Origin: Ascaphus truei
Lineage: Eukaryota > Chordata > Amphibia > Anura > Ascaphidae
Assembly (NCBI GenBank): GCA_036426205.1
Contig: WSYH01001907.1
Location: 38,310-102,309, forward strand
Length of the DNA: 64,000 bases
Direction: 5' to 3'
This document shows, in pieces, positions 11,437 to 23,799 of the stretch. A model generated the notes under the pieces. It ran no database searches, was not told the DNA's origin, and saw nothing but the letters and a program-made list of their open reading frames with translations. The number at the start of each line of letters is the position of its first letter. Within the stretch, counting starts at the first letter, position 1. The position numbers were made by a program, and so were the translations under genes.

Positions 11437-12936
11437 CAGTAGCGAGAAAAAGTTTGTGAACCCCAATGATAATTCCAGAAATTCCATAGTTTTTCCATGA
11501 TAACCTTCTTGAATGAAAACAATTTTTCTTAAATATCCAATAGGGTTTATATTAACCAATTCCATGTCTTTTGAAACAAAATGAGGTATGAATTACAAAA
11601 GCCATGATTAATTAAGAGGCAGGGTATGCACAAAATTAAGTGAAACTCTGGTTTTATCAGCTAAATTAAAGGATTTTAAATAATTAAATAATTAAGCAGA
11701 TCTTGAGGTGTGAGTTTGGGAGGCCCCACTCTATATAAAGATCAGAAAGTTTGCGAGTTTGGTCTACACCAAAAAGGTGTGTGAAAACACGTTATGCCAC
11801 GATCAAATTAAATCTCTGAGGGCCTCAGAAAAGCAGTTCTTGATGCTCACAAGTCTAGAAAAGGGTTACAAAACCATTTATAAGGATTTGGGGCTCCACC
11901 AATCTACTGTCAAATGGAGAAAGTACAAGACCACAGTCACTCTACCTAGGAGCGGTCATCCTACCAAAATCTCTCCAAGAACAAACCGGCAAATCATTCA
12001 GGACATCACAAAGAACCCCAGTGCAACATCCAAGGATCTGCAGGCTACTCTCGCCTTGACTAATGTGAGTGTTTGTGACTAAACTATCAGAAAAAAGACT
12101 GAACAAGAATGGTGTTCATGGAAGGATAGCCAGGAGGAAACCACTGCTCTCTATAAAGAAAACTGCTGCACGTCTGAAGTTTGCCAAAGAGCACATAGAT
12201 GATCCACACGATTTCTGGAACAATTTTATCTGGACAGACGAGTCAAAGGTAGAACATATTGGTCTCAATGAGAAACGTTATGTTAAGAGAAAACCAAACA
12301 CTGCGTTCAAACAGAATAACCTCACCCTAATCGCTGGGAGTCTGAAGATTTGGTGCTGCTTTGAGCCTCATCTTTTCATCACTGATACAACCATGAATTC
12401 TGCATTGTATCAGAAGAGGAGAATGTCAGGCAATCCGTCTGTGAGCTAAAACTGAACTGAAAGTGGATCATGCAGCAAGACAATGATCCTAAACATACAA
12501 GTAGACCTACAAAAGAAAGTGCAGACCTAAACCCCATTGAAATGTTGTGGAAGGACCTGAAGCTGGCTGTCCATGCAAGAAAGCCCTCAAATGTCACAGA
12601 GTTGAAGCAGTTCTGTAAGGAGGAATGGGCTAAAATTCCTCAAAACCGATGTTACAAATTGACCAGCAGTTACAGGAAATGCTTATTTGAAGTCATTGCG
12701 GCTCAAGAGAGTGCCACCAGGTACTGGATCTAAAGGTTCACATACTTTTTCATACATGGATATTGAATGTTGAATCATTTGTGGATAAATAAATGTTGGA
12801 AAAGTGTCATCATATTTTTGTGTCCTTTGTTTGATCAGGTTATCTTTATCTATTATTAGGACTTCAATTAAGATCTAATAAGATTTTAGGTTTGAAATAT
12901 GTGAAAATCCTAAGGAGTTCACAAACTTTTTCTCTG
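11437..12936 (+). mobile_element. Tc1/mariner transposon, 1.5 kb
   Basis: Inverted ends read 'gagaaaaagtttgtgaac' on the left and 'gttcacaaactttttctc' on the right; the outermost CAG/CTG bases lie next to TA on both sides. The right end has a 3-bp loss relative to the left. The transposase gene lies between but is broken. The size fits a full-length Tc1 element. Confidence 0.9.
11759..12733 (+). pseudogene. Tc1-like DDE transposase, broken
   Basis: Three consecutive open pieces (11759-12082, 12069-12449, 12470-12733) make up a Tc1 transposase. The N-terminal part has paired-like helix-turn-helix character. The catalytic triad is still seen: D in I-W-T-D-E-S-K, D in Q-D-N-D-P-K-H-T and E in L-N-P-I-E-M-L-W. 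A stop near 12080 and a frame change near 12450 break it. The middle region around S-L-K-I-W-C-C-F has lost the usual glycines. Confidence 0.85.
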
Positions 12937-12955
12937 TACATATACTGTCACTCGT

Positions 12956-13022
12956 TGCTTGTGACGAATTTACTGTAGGATCAACGATTAACATTGATCC
13001 TACAATAAATTCCTCACAAACG
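12956..13022. repeat. 67-bp hairpin
   Basis: Arms of about 28 bp ('gtaggatcaa' on the left and 'ttgatcctac' on the right, extended by ttgtga/tcacaa) flank a 9-bp loop, just beyond the Tc1 right end. Confidence 0.65.
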
Positions 13023-13097
13023 GTTAGTGCCTGTTTATATCGACTTTGTAAAATGCTCTAATGTACAATATAGAATACCCATTGTGTATGTACATAT

Positions 13098-13869
13098 TGT
13101 GATGTCTCCGTTACAGCGTAGGATCATATGTTCCAGATTTAAGACAGGAAACGTAGCATTTCTCTATATGGAATTTATTTAGAAGGACAAATAATACACT
13201 AACAGGCCCACCATACCTTTAAGTCAAAACAAAATCATAAAATAAACTCCTACTCCTCTTTGGAGACTAACTACACATTTAGCTTCAACCCTTACTACCT
13301 GGATGGACAGCTAAGCTGGTTACAACCCCAAACAGGTACTATTATAGCTGAGCATATACAGTCTCTGAACACAGCAATACAGTGTTTTGCTTATCTGTTA
13401 CTCCAGGGTTTGGATCAGACGTCACCGCTTCAGCGCGGTTTCACGTCCTTCCTTCCAAGGAGAGCTCGGCCTCACGAGAGCTCAGAGAATCTCTCTTCTG
13501 TAAGTCCAATGTTAAGGACAGAACAACCCTGCTTCAGCATGGTATCGCATTCTTCCTTCTTCCTGGGATTAACAACCCAGGCAGTCCCAGCAGGCTCCGC
13601 AATCACTGTCCAGCGAGCCTTGGGGACTGTGCCAGCTTCACATAGCTGGGGATAACACATATCTTTCGCCCTTCTCTGGGAACAACAGTCAGTCTCTCAT
13701 TGTGTATAGTCACTTCCCGACTTTTAAAACTCCATGAGCAATCAGGAGTACAGCCTGCTCAATTAGCCAGCAGCTGCTGCTGGCTTCTGTAGGGAGATTA
13801 ACACTCTGTGCGTTGGAACGTCCCATAGCTGCCCTATTCCAGCACCTAGAGGACCGTGATGGTATCACA
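13098..13869 (+). mobile_element. LTR-like block
   Basis: A 772-bp stretch begins TGTGATG and ends ATCACA. About 130 bp in, the segment 'actcctactcctctttggag' then 'actaactacac' parallels the LTR at 35761-36381 at the same relative position, so they look like related LTRs. I see no 5-bp target duplication, so the boundaries are less certain than for the other LTR. The open frames inside show no family features. Confidence 0.5.
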
Positions 13870-14127
13870 AAAAATAAAATATATATATACATACACCCTT
13901 ATCAGCAGATGTGCACATTTGGACAGATACAGACACGTGTTATCTTCTCATTGGCTAAGCATATTCACACAGGTGATATATGGGGTGGCATATCAATGTA
14001 AAGTAGGTTTATTTTGATGCATTTTCTACCTGTTTATGGCATGTGTAAAAATTGCCAACATTTAATATAAATGCCAACAAAAGATTTTAAAAAGTGATGC
14101 ACTGAGACAAAATGTAATACATCTTAC

Positions 14128-14872
14128 TGATTATTATAAGGGAAGGGGCGAGAGGAAAAGGGTGAGAGGGAAAGGGGAAGACAGGGGGAAAGGGGGAGAG
14201 GGGGAAAGGGGAAGAGAGAGGGAAATGGGGAGAGAGGGAAAGGAAGGGGGGAGAGAGGGAAAGGAAGGGGGGAGAGAGGGGAAGGAAGGGGGAATAGAGG
14301 GGAAGGGAGGGGAGAGAGTGGAGGAGGGAGTGAGAGGGGAGGAGACAGAGGGGGAGGGGGAGAGAGGAGGGAAGGGGGAGAGAGAGGGGAAGAAAGAAAG
14401 AGGGGGAGAGAGTGAGGGGGGAGAAAGAAAGAGGGGGAGAAAGAAAGAGGGGGGAGTGAGAGAGTGCGGAGAGAGCGGGGGGAGTGCAGAGAGAAAGGGA
14501 GAATGGGGAGACAGAGGGGAGGGACAGAGAGAGGAGACAGAGAGAGAGGGACTGGGAGGGGGGACAGGGAGAAGGGGGAGCAGGTAGAGATGGGAGTGGG
14601 AACAGAGAAAGAGGGAGGAGTGGGAGTGAGAGGGGGCGGGAGAGTGAGAGAGGGGGCGGGAGAGTGAGAGAGGGGGCGGGAGAGTGAGAGCGGGGGCGGG
14701 AGAGTGAGAGCGGGGGCGGGAGAGTGAGAGCGGGAGAGTGAGAGCGGGGGCGGAGTGAGAGAGGGGGTGGAGTGAGAGAGGGGGTGGAGTGAGAGAGGGG
14801 GCGGGAGTGAGAGAAGGGGCGGGAGAGAGGGAGGGGGCAGGAGTGAAGGCGTAGTAAGGATCAGTGAGAAAG
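14128..14872 (+). repeat. polypurine tract with simple and tandem repeats
   Basis: About 740 bp are almost pure A/G on the plus strand, mainly GGGGGAGAGA-type units. A more ordered array at about 14630-14760 repeats 'gggggcgggagagtgagag' with a ~22-bp period. The long proline/serine-rich frames on the opposite strand are products of this composition. Confidence 0.9.
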
Positions 14873-15165
14873 AGGGGAGGTGGGGATAAAGAAAGAGAGG
14901 GTACGGAGAGAATAAGGGAGAGAGGGCAGGGTGGGGGGAAAGCTTTTGAGGAGGGGAGCATGTGGGAGGGAAGCTGGTGAGGAGGGGGGCATGTGGGTGA
15001 GAAATTGGTGTGGAGTAGAGGAGCATGGTTTGTGAAAAGCTGTAGAGAAGGGGGGCATGTGTGGAAGAGGCTGGTAAGGGAGCACGGAGGAGAGAAGCTG
15101 GTGATGAGGGGGCATGTGGGGGAGAAGCTGGAGAGAAGGGGGGCTTGTGGGGGGAGAAGCGGTGT
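14873..15165 (+). repeat. minisatellite, about 30-bp degenerate unit
   Basis: Diverged units built on 'gggggcatgtggg' and 'gagaagctgg' recur with a spacing of roughly 30-35 bp. It continues the purine-rich bias of the previous tract. Confidence 0.7.
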
Positions 15166-15779
15166 ATTTTGAAAATGTATAGTACATATGGCCCAAATAA
15201 AGTACAATGGCATCTGATCGAGCCCATCATATGAAGTGAGTTTGACACCTCTGTTCTAAAAACTTCCAAGAAGGAAGAATCTTTAGATTTAATATCTCTA
15301 AGAAAAGATGTACCCAGAAACAAAATGACTCTTCCACTGAATGGGGGAATTGAGGCAGTGAGGGTGAGGTGAGACAGATGTAGCACACAAAATGACAGAG
15401 CTACTTTTATTTAGCACAACCCAAATACAGCCCCCCATCATACGAAAGAGGATGACGAGGAGAAGAAAGAAGGGAAGTGTTGAGAGATAGGGAAGTATGG
15501 AGATATAACAGTCAGGAGGTTAAATGACCGAAACGGAGATAACAAGTTCCCTTAACCCCATAGATGACACAAACAATCAAACTCTCTGATCTAATACTAA
15601 ACTAAATCAAAATTAGTGTGCTACAAAAAGGTCTCTCTTTCTCACCCACTGCAGAGTTCAAGTGTTTCGAATGGGTTAAAAAAAATCTTTTAACACAAAA
15701 ATTACTTTAGCATAAATTCTATATAAAAAATTGAGTAATTGAAAAGAATGGAGTTAAGAAAAATATCACTTGACATAGT
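15166..15779. other. unassigned stretch with a hAT-like terminus
   Basis: The segment at about 15237-15253 reads GAGTTTGACACCTCTG, which resembles the right end of a hAT element. A matching left end is not seen. The rest has no recognised gene. Confidence 0.35.
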
Positions 15780-17720
15780 GGACGTTAATGACTATATATT
15801 GTTACAAGACACTACTTCCTTACTCGAGAGAAGCACCATTCCCGGATCTTACATTCCAGTCCACTTTCACACTTTCTTTTGACCTCAGTGCAAACATAGA
15901 AGTGTTTCTGAATCTTGTCACTAAGGAACTAGAGAAAGTTTCACGACGGCTTACTTTAACAATCCTAACCTATGCAGAACAAGCCATTAAAGAACTACAA
16001 GATTACCCCACCATAGTCATCAAATCAGACAAAGGGGGAAATAATGCTATTCTTAAATGTGATGATGTCAAAGAACATTTGAGATTGTTCTAAAATACAC
16101 ACTGTTATCAGGATCTGGAAGCCAATCCCACCTTAAGTTTTAGGAAGGATCTTATAGCTATACTTAAGTAACGTCTAGAACACAGGGTTTTAACAAAACA
16201 AGAATGTGATTTACTTAGTTAGAACTCCACGTATAGCGACTTTTTACAACCTCTCCAAGATGCATAAGCATAAAATTCCCCTTCCAGGATGATCAATAGT
16301 CTCTGGACTGGGAAACTTGACGGGAAACCCTAGCATCTACGTTACCAAGATTCTGAGAGTCTCGTGGTCACAATGACCTTGTGACACTAAGGATGCACTC
16401 AGGAGACTAGATTGAGCCTACTTGGATAGTCAAACTTTTCTAGTAGGCAATGACGTGGAGGCTCTACACAAGGATTCCACAGTCTGCAGACATGGGGGCA
16501 GTATCTCACTTTATACAGACAAAGGGTAGAAACTATAATACACATAAGTTAGTCTTTAAGCTGTTGGACTTTTTATTATAACAAAACGATTTCCCATTCC
16601 ACAACCGCATTTACCACCAGATCCAAGGTACAGCTGTCGGTACTACCTGTGTCCCTACTTATGTCAACATCTACCCTGGCTGGTGGGAAATAAATATATG
16701 ATTTTCAATGGAACAATGGAAGAGCACACTCAATACGTTAACCTTTGGAGTCGTTACATTAACGATATTTTGATCCCGTGGGGGGGGGGGAATAAATATT
16801 CTACAGAAGTTCATTGCTCTCTTCAATACTAATTATCGTAACCTGATGCTGACCAGTGAGATGCAAACGGATTCACACAATTTCCTTGATCTGACCATCT
16901 ACAGACACCAAGATGCTAATAGCTTTGCACAAGAGTACTGCAACAAACAGTCTCTTAAGAGCCGATACACACCATCCACCCCACGTATCCACCCCACGTA
17001 CTAAAAAATATATCAGTGGACCAGTTCCTGCGGATATGCAGAAACTGCTCCACCGACCAGGAATTCGAGAAACAAGCTTCCAAAATGGGGTTTATGGAAA
17101 GAGGTTACAGCCTAATATACCTAAAGAAGGTGTATAAACAAGAAAAATCTAACAAGCACAATTAGCTTCTTGACTCGAAAGCTCGAAAGCATCTCTACAC
17201 AGCAAACCTAAGTTCAGCAGATTTGTGGGCATGTACAATAACAAATAGAAACACAAACTCCATCCTCCAGAAATATTCACATCCCCTGCTGGATAATGAA
17301 GATCTCAGACAGGTCTTGAGACTACCCCACTATGGTCAGCAGTAGAGTCCGTAATCTGAAACACGGTCTTGTTCATAGTCACTTCACTTCTCCAATAACG
17401 ACATGGCTCCCTATAAAATCACAGGGATAATTCAATGTGGCAAATGTAAAGCCTGTCCCCTTATGTTACATGTTACCCTTCAAATAATTCTCGAACAGGA
17501 ATAACACCAAGCAGTGTGAGATATGCTTTTTTTATCAACTGCCAAGGGTTCTGAAGCATGTGGGGTCTGTAAGAAACCAGCTTGAGACCTCTCTAGCCAG
17601 ACATATGAATGGCATATACAAATGGATCACACAAGGCTTTAAATTGTATGGGATTGACCCTCTGACCACCGGACCTTGAAAGGGAGACTTAGATAAAATT
17701 TAAAAATCCCCCTTCACTTG
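15780..17720 (+). pseudogene. decayed Penelope-like RT-GIY-YIG gene
   Basis: Penelope-like elements encode a reverse transcriptase followed by a GIY-YIG endonuclease. Only 15788-16093 is open; it holds the region before RT motif 1 (A-I-K-E-L-Q...I-V-I-K-S-D-K-G-G-N). Across frames one can still read L-S-K-M-H-K near 16258, V-S-G-L-G-N-L near 16300, Q-I-Q-G-T-A-V-G-T near 16620, and an N-terminal endonuclease-like part with C-G-K-C-K-A-C-P near 17440. Many stops and frame changes show it is old. Order and spacing support one element. Confidence 0.75.
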
Positions 17721-19080
17721 GTCTCAATTTTATTTATTTCGTCAACAATTATCAACATCTGGCAATATTTTTGTCTATTTGTGTGTTTTTCATCACATTC
17801 ACACTATTACTAGCACTCTTGTTTGATACCCGTGTACATAACTAAGAAACAACCACGTTATTAACTTTAATTAATAGCTGTATGTACTGATAACACTTTA
17901 TCCCAGAATGTGTCAGGAAGCAGCTATTCTTTTCCATTTCCCAAGCATACAGGTTCTCCAGCGCTGAAGGGGTTATAAACAAACTCCACCCCTCTGTCAG
18001 AGTATAAAATGAACGAAGAGAAGGTTGCATACCCTTGTCAAAGCGTTTAGACGTGAAACGTACATCGAGACTGATGGCTGTCAGCGACACTTACTCCAGT
18101 GACTGGCCGAGTGGGGACTCCCTCTCCTCTTGCAGCACACGAGTACCTGCACCGGCATATATTGAGCCGACCAATTGGTTTTAGTGGTCTGCTCAGCGAC
18201 GATGGAGAAGCCACCAGTACCCGCGCTATGTAGCACTGTCTCCTTCTGAGTCAGCATTAGCAAAGCAATTCTTTATAGGGCTACCCCTACCTCCCCACCT
18301 CCTATTTCTCTCTATTGTAAGGAGCTATAATAGGGCTTAGAGCAACACCTACAAAGACACTTAGCCTATCTACTTCACGGTGTACTCAGGAGGTATTTCA
18401 TCAACTAGCCTGTTAGAGATTCTTTCCTCTAAACAGCTAGGAGGTTCACAGCAACTTTTGGTTTCATCGAGACCCTTCCAGTCTGTTACGATTTGTTTTT
18501 GTTCTGCAGCAAGCAGACTACTTAGTAACAATCTGTTGCTGAATATTGCAGTCCGCACTTTAATTAATTGACCACAGATTTTGTGTGACTGTTTATGACT
18601 TTTTAGAACTCCAGACATATAGGTTCTAAAGTGTCCAATCAGTTACCTTCCATTGCTGACTGCCTGTCGCAATGAACATCTTTTAACTCACTGTAATATA
18701 GCAGAACACTATTCCCCTCTTATTGTGTTGGAAATAAAATTGCATTTTTAACTTCTAGTCACCACTACTTTTTCAATTGGAGTTTATTCATATAAAAAAC
18801 TCATTCTCTCATTTGGTTATTTACTCCACACCAATTTTGTGTTTACATCTAGACACAATACTCCTTCCTTTTACGTCGGTGTTTTGGGAGATTCCTTGTC
18901 TCTCCTCCATCCTGGTGGTTGAGAATGTATTTATTTTTTTGGTTCTCCAATATATTTTTCCCCTAGTGCACCCACCTATGAAGAATATAGGTTGAGAAGT
19001 TATCATCTGTGTTGTTTATTTTATAATAGACCCCTATCTGGTAAAGTTACCTAGCACTTACACCCCCACCCCCCATCGGG
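17721..19080 (+). other. probable Penelope 3' region and unassigned sequence
   Basis: Beyond the decayed endonuclease there is a non-coding stretch with 'aaagcgtttagacgtgaaac' at about 18036-18056, in the style of the structured termini of Penelope-like elements. From 18100 to 19080 I recognise no gene; frames of 60-80 codons there show no family features. Confidence 0.4.
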
Positions 19081-19084
19081 ACTA

Positions 19085-19660
19085 TTTAATGACCTTAAAT
19101 TAGACCAGGACCACCAGACATGCCAGGACCTTCTCCAACACATACTGGATGGTCAGCTTAAATAAATCAAGGGCGATATCGGATAAATGCACCCCGTCAG
19201 GCTGAAACAACCCATCATTAATAGAGTCAAAATTAGGGTGGCAAATCACCCTACCCCTTTGACTGCAAAACAATCTTCCCAACAGCCTTATTAATCTTCT
19301 TTCTGTGCCTCTTGACTGCCATAGTCAGCAGGGCACCCCTTCAAATTTCCCTATGCACAATGTTTGTCCAAATCACTTGCAAATAGTCAAACCTAACCTG
19401 AATCTGAGCTAAATCCCGCTTGGATTAGCTCCAATGATTTAACTGAAACCATGTCATTACCCCTGACGTGAAATAAAACCGAAGATCACCTCTCCCTTAC
19501 AAGGACAAAAAGCTCTGGCAATAACTGATCTCACCTTAAACCTCTCTTACCCCACCAAAAAAATGCTGCTTGGTCCCTGTGTAACCCCAAATTACTTCCG
19601 CAAGGAAGAACTTCCGCCCAATGGACATAGAAGTCACTGATAATCCAAACATCTGGGGCA
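19085..19660 (-). pseudogene. SGNH-hydrolase-like domain of Ngaro element
   Basis: The C-terminal part is open (19100-19282) and contains Q-P-D-G-V-H-L-S-D-I-A-L-D-L-F, the D-x-x-H block of SGNH hydrolases as seen in Ngaro elements. Upstream, near 19590-19650, P-D-V-W-I-I-S-D-F-Y-V-H-W-A-E corresponds to the first block, but the expected G-D/H-S signature has changed to S-D-F, so the nucleophile serine appears lost. Stops separate the two. The role of this domain in the element is not known. Confidence 0.75.
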
Positions 19661-20410
19661 GCAATACCTAAAATAAATCAGGAAATAAAATAAAGCAAGG
19701 CAACTACCTAAACTAACAAAGGTCAAACATAACTGAGATAATGGTTCGACTTCCAGCTCACAATCAGGCGAATCCTGTCGACATAAACTTGACCAGGGTG
19801 CAGCTTCCATTGCAGTTCCTATGTGGAAGGAGCGGGTACCAAACTGAGCACTATCAAAACTTAAACTAACCAAAAAAAAGCTGGAAAACATGCTGATACT
19901 GCAACCTTGATACAGCCTCGTCCCCGACATGCACCACTAAAAGGCCAGAGGAGGGAGGCCATGAACCACTGCTCAGCTGATCGATTTTTCACCTGTGCAC
20001 TGAGGCTAATGTGATTGGATCCTCAAAAGTCAAACCACCACCCGCTTTCTTAGTTTCGTAGACCAGCTTGGCTTATGTGCAAAGCCCCAAAAAAGTACAA
20101 AGGCCGCATTAAAATAGCCTCACCTCGAACTGCACTGTAACTGGCTTTGTACCATCAGCTAGAGTCGAAAACCTCTTAAGCCTAGCAGCTTCATAAAAAA
20201 ACGAAACACCGGCCAGCTTCCTTTCAACTGAGCTGCCCCCCAGCCCAAATTTTTAAGCAATAGAACATAAGTTAGCAGGGCCCAGATATCAGAGACTTCA
20301 AGCCCCAATTCCCCCGCCATATTATCATACTCACACCAGTCAGCCGCATAAGCTTCCCACGTACACGTACCTAGTGCGACAGACGCCCGAACTAAGTCCA
20401 CCACTGGACT
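19661..20410 (-). pseudogene. tyrosine recombinase domain of Ngaro element
   Basis: The N-terminal core-binding part is open at 20159-20404 (80 residues, with T-W-E-A-Y-A-A-D-W). The catalytic part shows K-I-D-Q-L near 19980 and Q-F-G-T-R-S-F-H-I-G-T-A near 19830. The usual motif there is H-S-F-R-I-G; here histidine and arginine positions are changed. Tyrosine recombinases replace the integrase in these elements. Confidence 0.75.
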
Positions 20411-20589
20411 GCCACGAGGTCCTATAATTCCAGAGGGCAGCTCTGACCATCTCGATCTGCATTGAGGGCCCTCTTCCTGAACTCCATCTACTGCATACGA
20501 GACAAAGAATGAGCAACACCGTTAGCTACCTACAGAACATGCCTCGCCCTGAATGAAATGTAACATTTTAAGAATGAAAAAACAAAATA

Positions 20590-21840
20590 TAGCAAAAATG
20601 CTAAACTGGAGGGGACCGCCTGCCAAAACCATTCAAAGCCTCAACCGCCCCCATGTTGTCAGTCCAGAAAACTACCTCCCTATTGGAGAGCAGATTGCCC
20701 CATAATGTTAAAGCGACTAGGGGAAAAAGCTCCAGAAAAGTCCAATTTCTAATTAAGGGAGAGTTAAGCCACACATCCAGGTAACGCTTGGCGTACCAGG
20801 CCTCTTCGAAGTAGGCCCCAAACCCTACCACCCCAGCCAAATTCGTATAAAGCTGGAGCTCTTTATTGGTTGTCGGATGACCTCTCCAGAGGATCCTTCC
20901 ATTGTAATCCCACCAAAACTATAGCCATAATGTGGGATTTCCCTGTTTTTTCGAATGCCAGCTGTTATTTGGACGCTCCATTTCTGCTATAGTAGCCACT
21001 AGACGTTTTGAGAAGACCCTACAGATGTACATAGTTCTGGGTCGCGAAAACCAGGTGACCCAACAAAGATTTAAACTGCCAGAGTGAAGCCTTAAGTGAC
21101 AAGAAAACTTCCAGGGATCTGACAAGGGACCAATGTTTGTCCTCAGGCAGCTTCTAACCCATGCTCACAGAAGCAACCTCAACACCCAGGAAACAGAGGA
21201 CCGTTGTATGGCTCTTCGTCTTCTCGACCACAAGCAGGACCCCAAATTCCAGCGCCATTGCCGAAAACTCCCCCAAGCATTCACAGCTCAGAACGTGCCC
21301 ATAAACAGGAAGTCGTTTAGGTAATGAATCACGCCGACAGCTTGCACTCTCATCCGCATCATCCACTCAAAAAAATGTGCTGAATATTTCAAAATAAAAA
21401 CACTATAGTACGCAACCCATGGGAAGGTAAATATCAAAAAAGTAACAATCTAACCTACACCCCAGCAGAGGAATACAATGGGTATGCACTGGCAATAACC
21501 GAAATGCAGACTGTATGCTATTCTTTGCTAGCCGTGCCCATTGGCAAAAGCGTCCCAGCAATGCTGTAGCCTGGTTAAAGGAAGCGTAACTCACTGAGCA
21601 AAGCGGTTTATCAAAGCCATCGTTAACCAACGATAACTCAGAAGACAGGTGCAGGATAAACCAAAAAGCCGTTTTTTCTTTTCTTTGGAACAAGGCCCAA
21701 AGGTGATACTCTAAGGTCAGGTAACAGAGGAGATGACCCCGTCATCATACGCAACGTGTCCTCCTTAAAGATCTTCTCCCTAACAATGTGCCCGTGCACC
21801 CTGACTGACTTAAAATTCCTAGCCTCCAAATAACTTGCAT
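20590..21840 (-). pseudogene. RT and RNase H region of Ngaro element
   Basis: RT pieces read S-P-L-G-L-V-P-K-K at 21690-21720, V-N-D-G-F-D and S-V-S-Y-A-S-F at 21580-21640, and S-A-F-R-L-L-P-V-H with L-P-M-G-C at 21420-21520. These match DIRS-superfamily reverse transcriptases. Beyond them, F-L-E-L-F-P-L-V and V-F-W-T-D-N-M-G-A-V (20620-20740) are the RNase H core. The aspartate of the T-D-N motif is present. Several stops divide the frame. Confidence 0.8.
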
Positions 21841-22433
21841 TCTTTGCAAACGGAATCCAGAAACCCTTCTGAAACCCATCTCATAACAGGATGTCTGTCA
21901 TTTTATATGGGTAAAGATCCTGCCAGCGTGCCATCTTTGCTATGTTCACTGGCGTAACTGCCTTTTGCAGAGGATTGTTGAAAAGGCTTGCCCCCTCCCT
22001 GCTGGCGAGGAAGGATTTGGCAGCAGAGTGAGTCACCCTGCACGACGAGCACTCGTGCTGGAATCTGCGTCCACTGACCTGCACTGGCCCTTACTAGCAG
22101 CCAAAAGCCTGGTGGAAACCCACTGCCAGCCACCCCATGCAAAGGAGACAACTTCAGAGTGCTCGTCAACTCGATCCACAAATACATATCCCAAGATAAG
22201 TGCTTACGGACTGTTAACTTCTGCTGAAATTACACACCAGAGAGCCTCCAAGCCATCCCTCTATAATTCCTCTGCGCAAATTCTACAATGTCCTGGTACT
22301 TGAAAAGGTCCGAGCATAGTTGGGGGGAATTTCTCACCAATCAAATGTGCTAATATGGCGATGAGAACATCTAAAGCCAGTTAGAAAATGTCTGTTCTCG
22401 CCTTTTTTTCCTAGACCTTGCTAGCGCCTCCCT

Positions 22434-22670
22434 CTAGCCTGACAGCAAGGGCAATATCTCAATGTACTTCCCACCCCAGATCTTTTCCTTAAACTCTATT
22501 GGTATATGCAACCCCAACGGACTGGTGATGCATGTATACGCATCCTTAAAGCAGATGTCAGAGACCTCCGCAGCCTTCGCTAAACCCACCATAGGGCCAG
22601 GAAGTATCGCCCTCTGAGACAGTTGCAGCCCCAAAATCCCCAATTGAACCTGCTGGGCCAGAACTGGCAC
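22434..22670 (-). pseudogene. gag-like region of Ngaro element
   Basis: The open piece ends in P-L-G-L-H-I-P-I-E-F-K-E-K-I-W-G-G-K-Y, a pattern I associate with the end of the gag-like ORF of Ngaro/DIRS elements. It lies upstream of the RT, as expected. The assignment is from pattern recognition only. Confidence 0.55.
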
Positions 22671-23060
22671 AGACTAGCGCCCAACCCAAGCCGTGGACAC
22701 GCAAGGAGCTGCAATAACCCCTGGCGTTTAAGCTGATAATGATGGTGTCTCCCCTGGGAAACCTGCCAGACCCCAAGCCTGGCTCTCCAGGGCCTCCAAT
22801 ACATCCCTTAAGTGGACCACTAGATCAACGAACCCCATACTCACGGGACTCTGCCTATGCTTCAGGCCCTGAAGCTCCATCCACTACGTCCCCTTCTGAC
22901 GCTGCCGACTAAGGAAGTATCCTTACCAGGAGACCCTCAACCCCTGATAGCGTAATTTCCAAGTCAGGCTGACCCCCCTTTGAATTGGCACAAACCCCAG
23001 GCCCATCACTCCCAAGGGGGCTACTAAGGGCCTCAAACCATATGTTATCCTCTTAGGGCC

Positions 23061-23540
23061 TCACTGGGGAAGGAGGGTATTAAATCTAGAGGAAGTGGGC
23101 GTTAGCCTCAGGGTCCTCCTCTTACCAGCAGCCGTCCTGGCAACCGGCCTGCTCCGCCTCCCACAGCTACGTGCTGACGCCGCAGGATCCCCCTCAGGGC
23201 TCAGTCGATCGGGAGGTCTAGTGCGCCTGCGTGAGCGTCGTTCTGGCTCTCCTCCGCTCCGACCACGTGGGCCTCTGAAGTGCTCCGCCAAAGCCCCGCC
23301 TCCACCTCCCGAAGCCTCACCTCCGCTGCTAGAAGCCTCAGCCGCCCTCCACCAATGGTTCTGCAGCTCGTGTTGGAGCCATCCGGCCTCGTGGGCCCTT
23401 GCTTCTGCCTGGAGACGGCAAAGGAGTTCTGGGACATCAGCAGTTGGGCGCGTAATGACTTTCCTGATCCTATTTCCCCTTATAAAACTTTGCCACAGTA
23501 TAAAGACCCACCCACACAGCTCCTTATAAGGTAAGCAGTA
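23061..23540 (-). other. GC-rich 5' part of the Ngaro-like element
   Basis: This is the most CpG-rich stretch of the window outside LINEs. A minus-strand frame (23061-23291) is very arginine-rich, as the N-termini of such gag proteins can be, but composition alone could explain it. It could also hold the element's promoter. Confidence 0.35.
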
Positions 23541-23799
23541 ACAAAGGGAGTGTTAAGGGGACAGCCTAGCCCCATGCTTAGGGCTGGAAGCCACTCTTTG
23601 CCTGTGGAAGACAGGGCAGGCTCTGCTAAATGCATTATGACATAACATAAAAGGATGCAAGCTATTTTTCTTTAGCTTAGTATCTATACAAATAGATTTG
23701 AAAATATATATTCAAATAAGTGTTTTTTTATTTAAAGGCAATCACCCAGATTATGCTCTTAAAGTTGTAGCTGCTATTGGTTTCTGTACAATAGAGTTG
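23541..23799. other. unassigned AT-rich spacer
   Basis: I see no gene or repeat here. Confidence 0.5.

Larger units (their letters stand above)
19085..23540 (-). mobile_element. Ngaro-like tyrosine-recombinase retrotransposon, decayed
   Basis: Reading the minus strand from 23.5 to 19.1 kb gives a GC-rich 5' part, a gag-like piece, RT, RNase H, a tyrosine recombinase and an SGNH-hydrolase remnant. This order, with an SGNH domain, is what is known of vertebrate Ngaro elements. Every domain is broken by stops or frame changes. I could not define the terminal repeats. Confidence 0.8.

Noticed and set aside
14124..15386. 420-codon proline/serine/leucine-rich frame on the minus strand and its shadows
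   Set aside because: It is the translation of the polypurine tract in all open frames; no domain and no codon bias beyond the repeat.
23095..23529. 144-codon plus-strand frame in GC-rich sequence
   Set aside because: It opposes the Ngaro-like element, is rich in serine, proline and arginine from GC bias, and has no domain.
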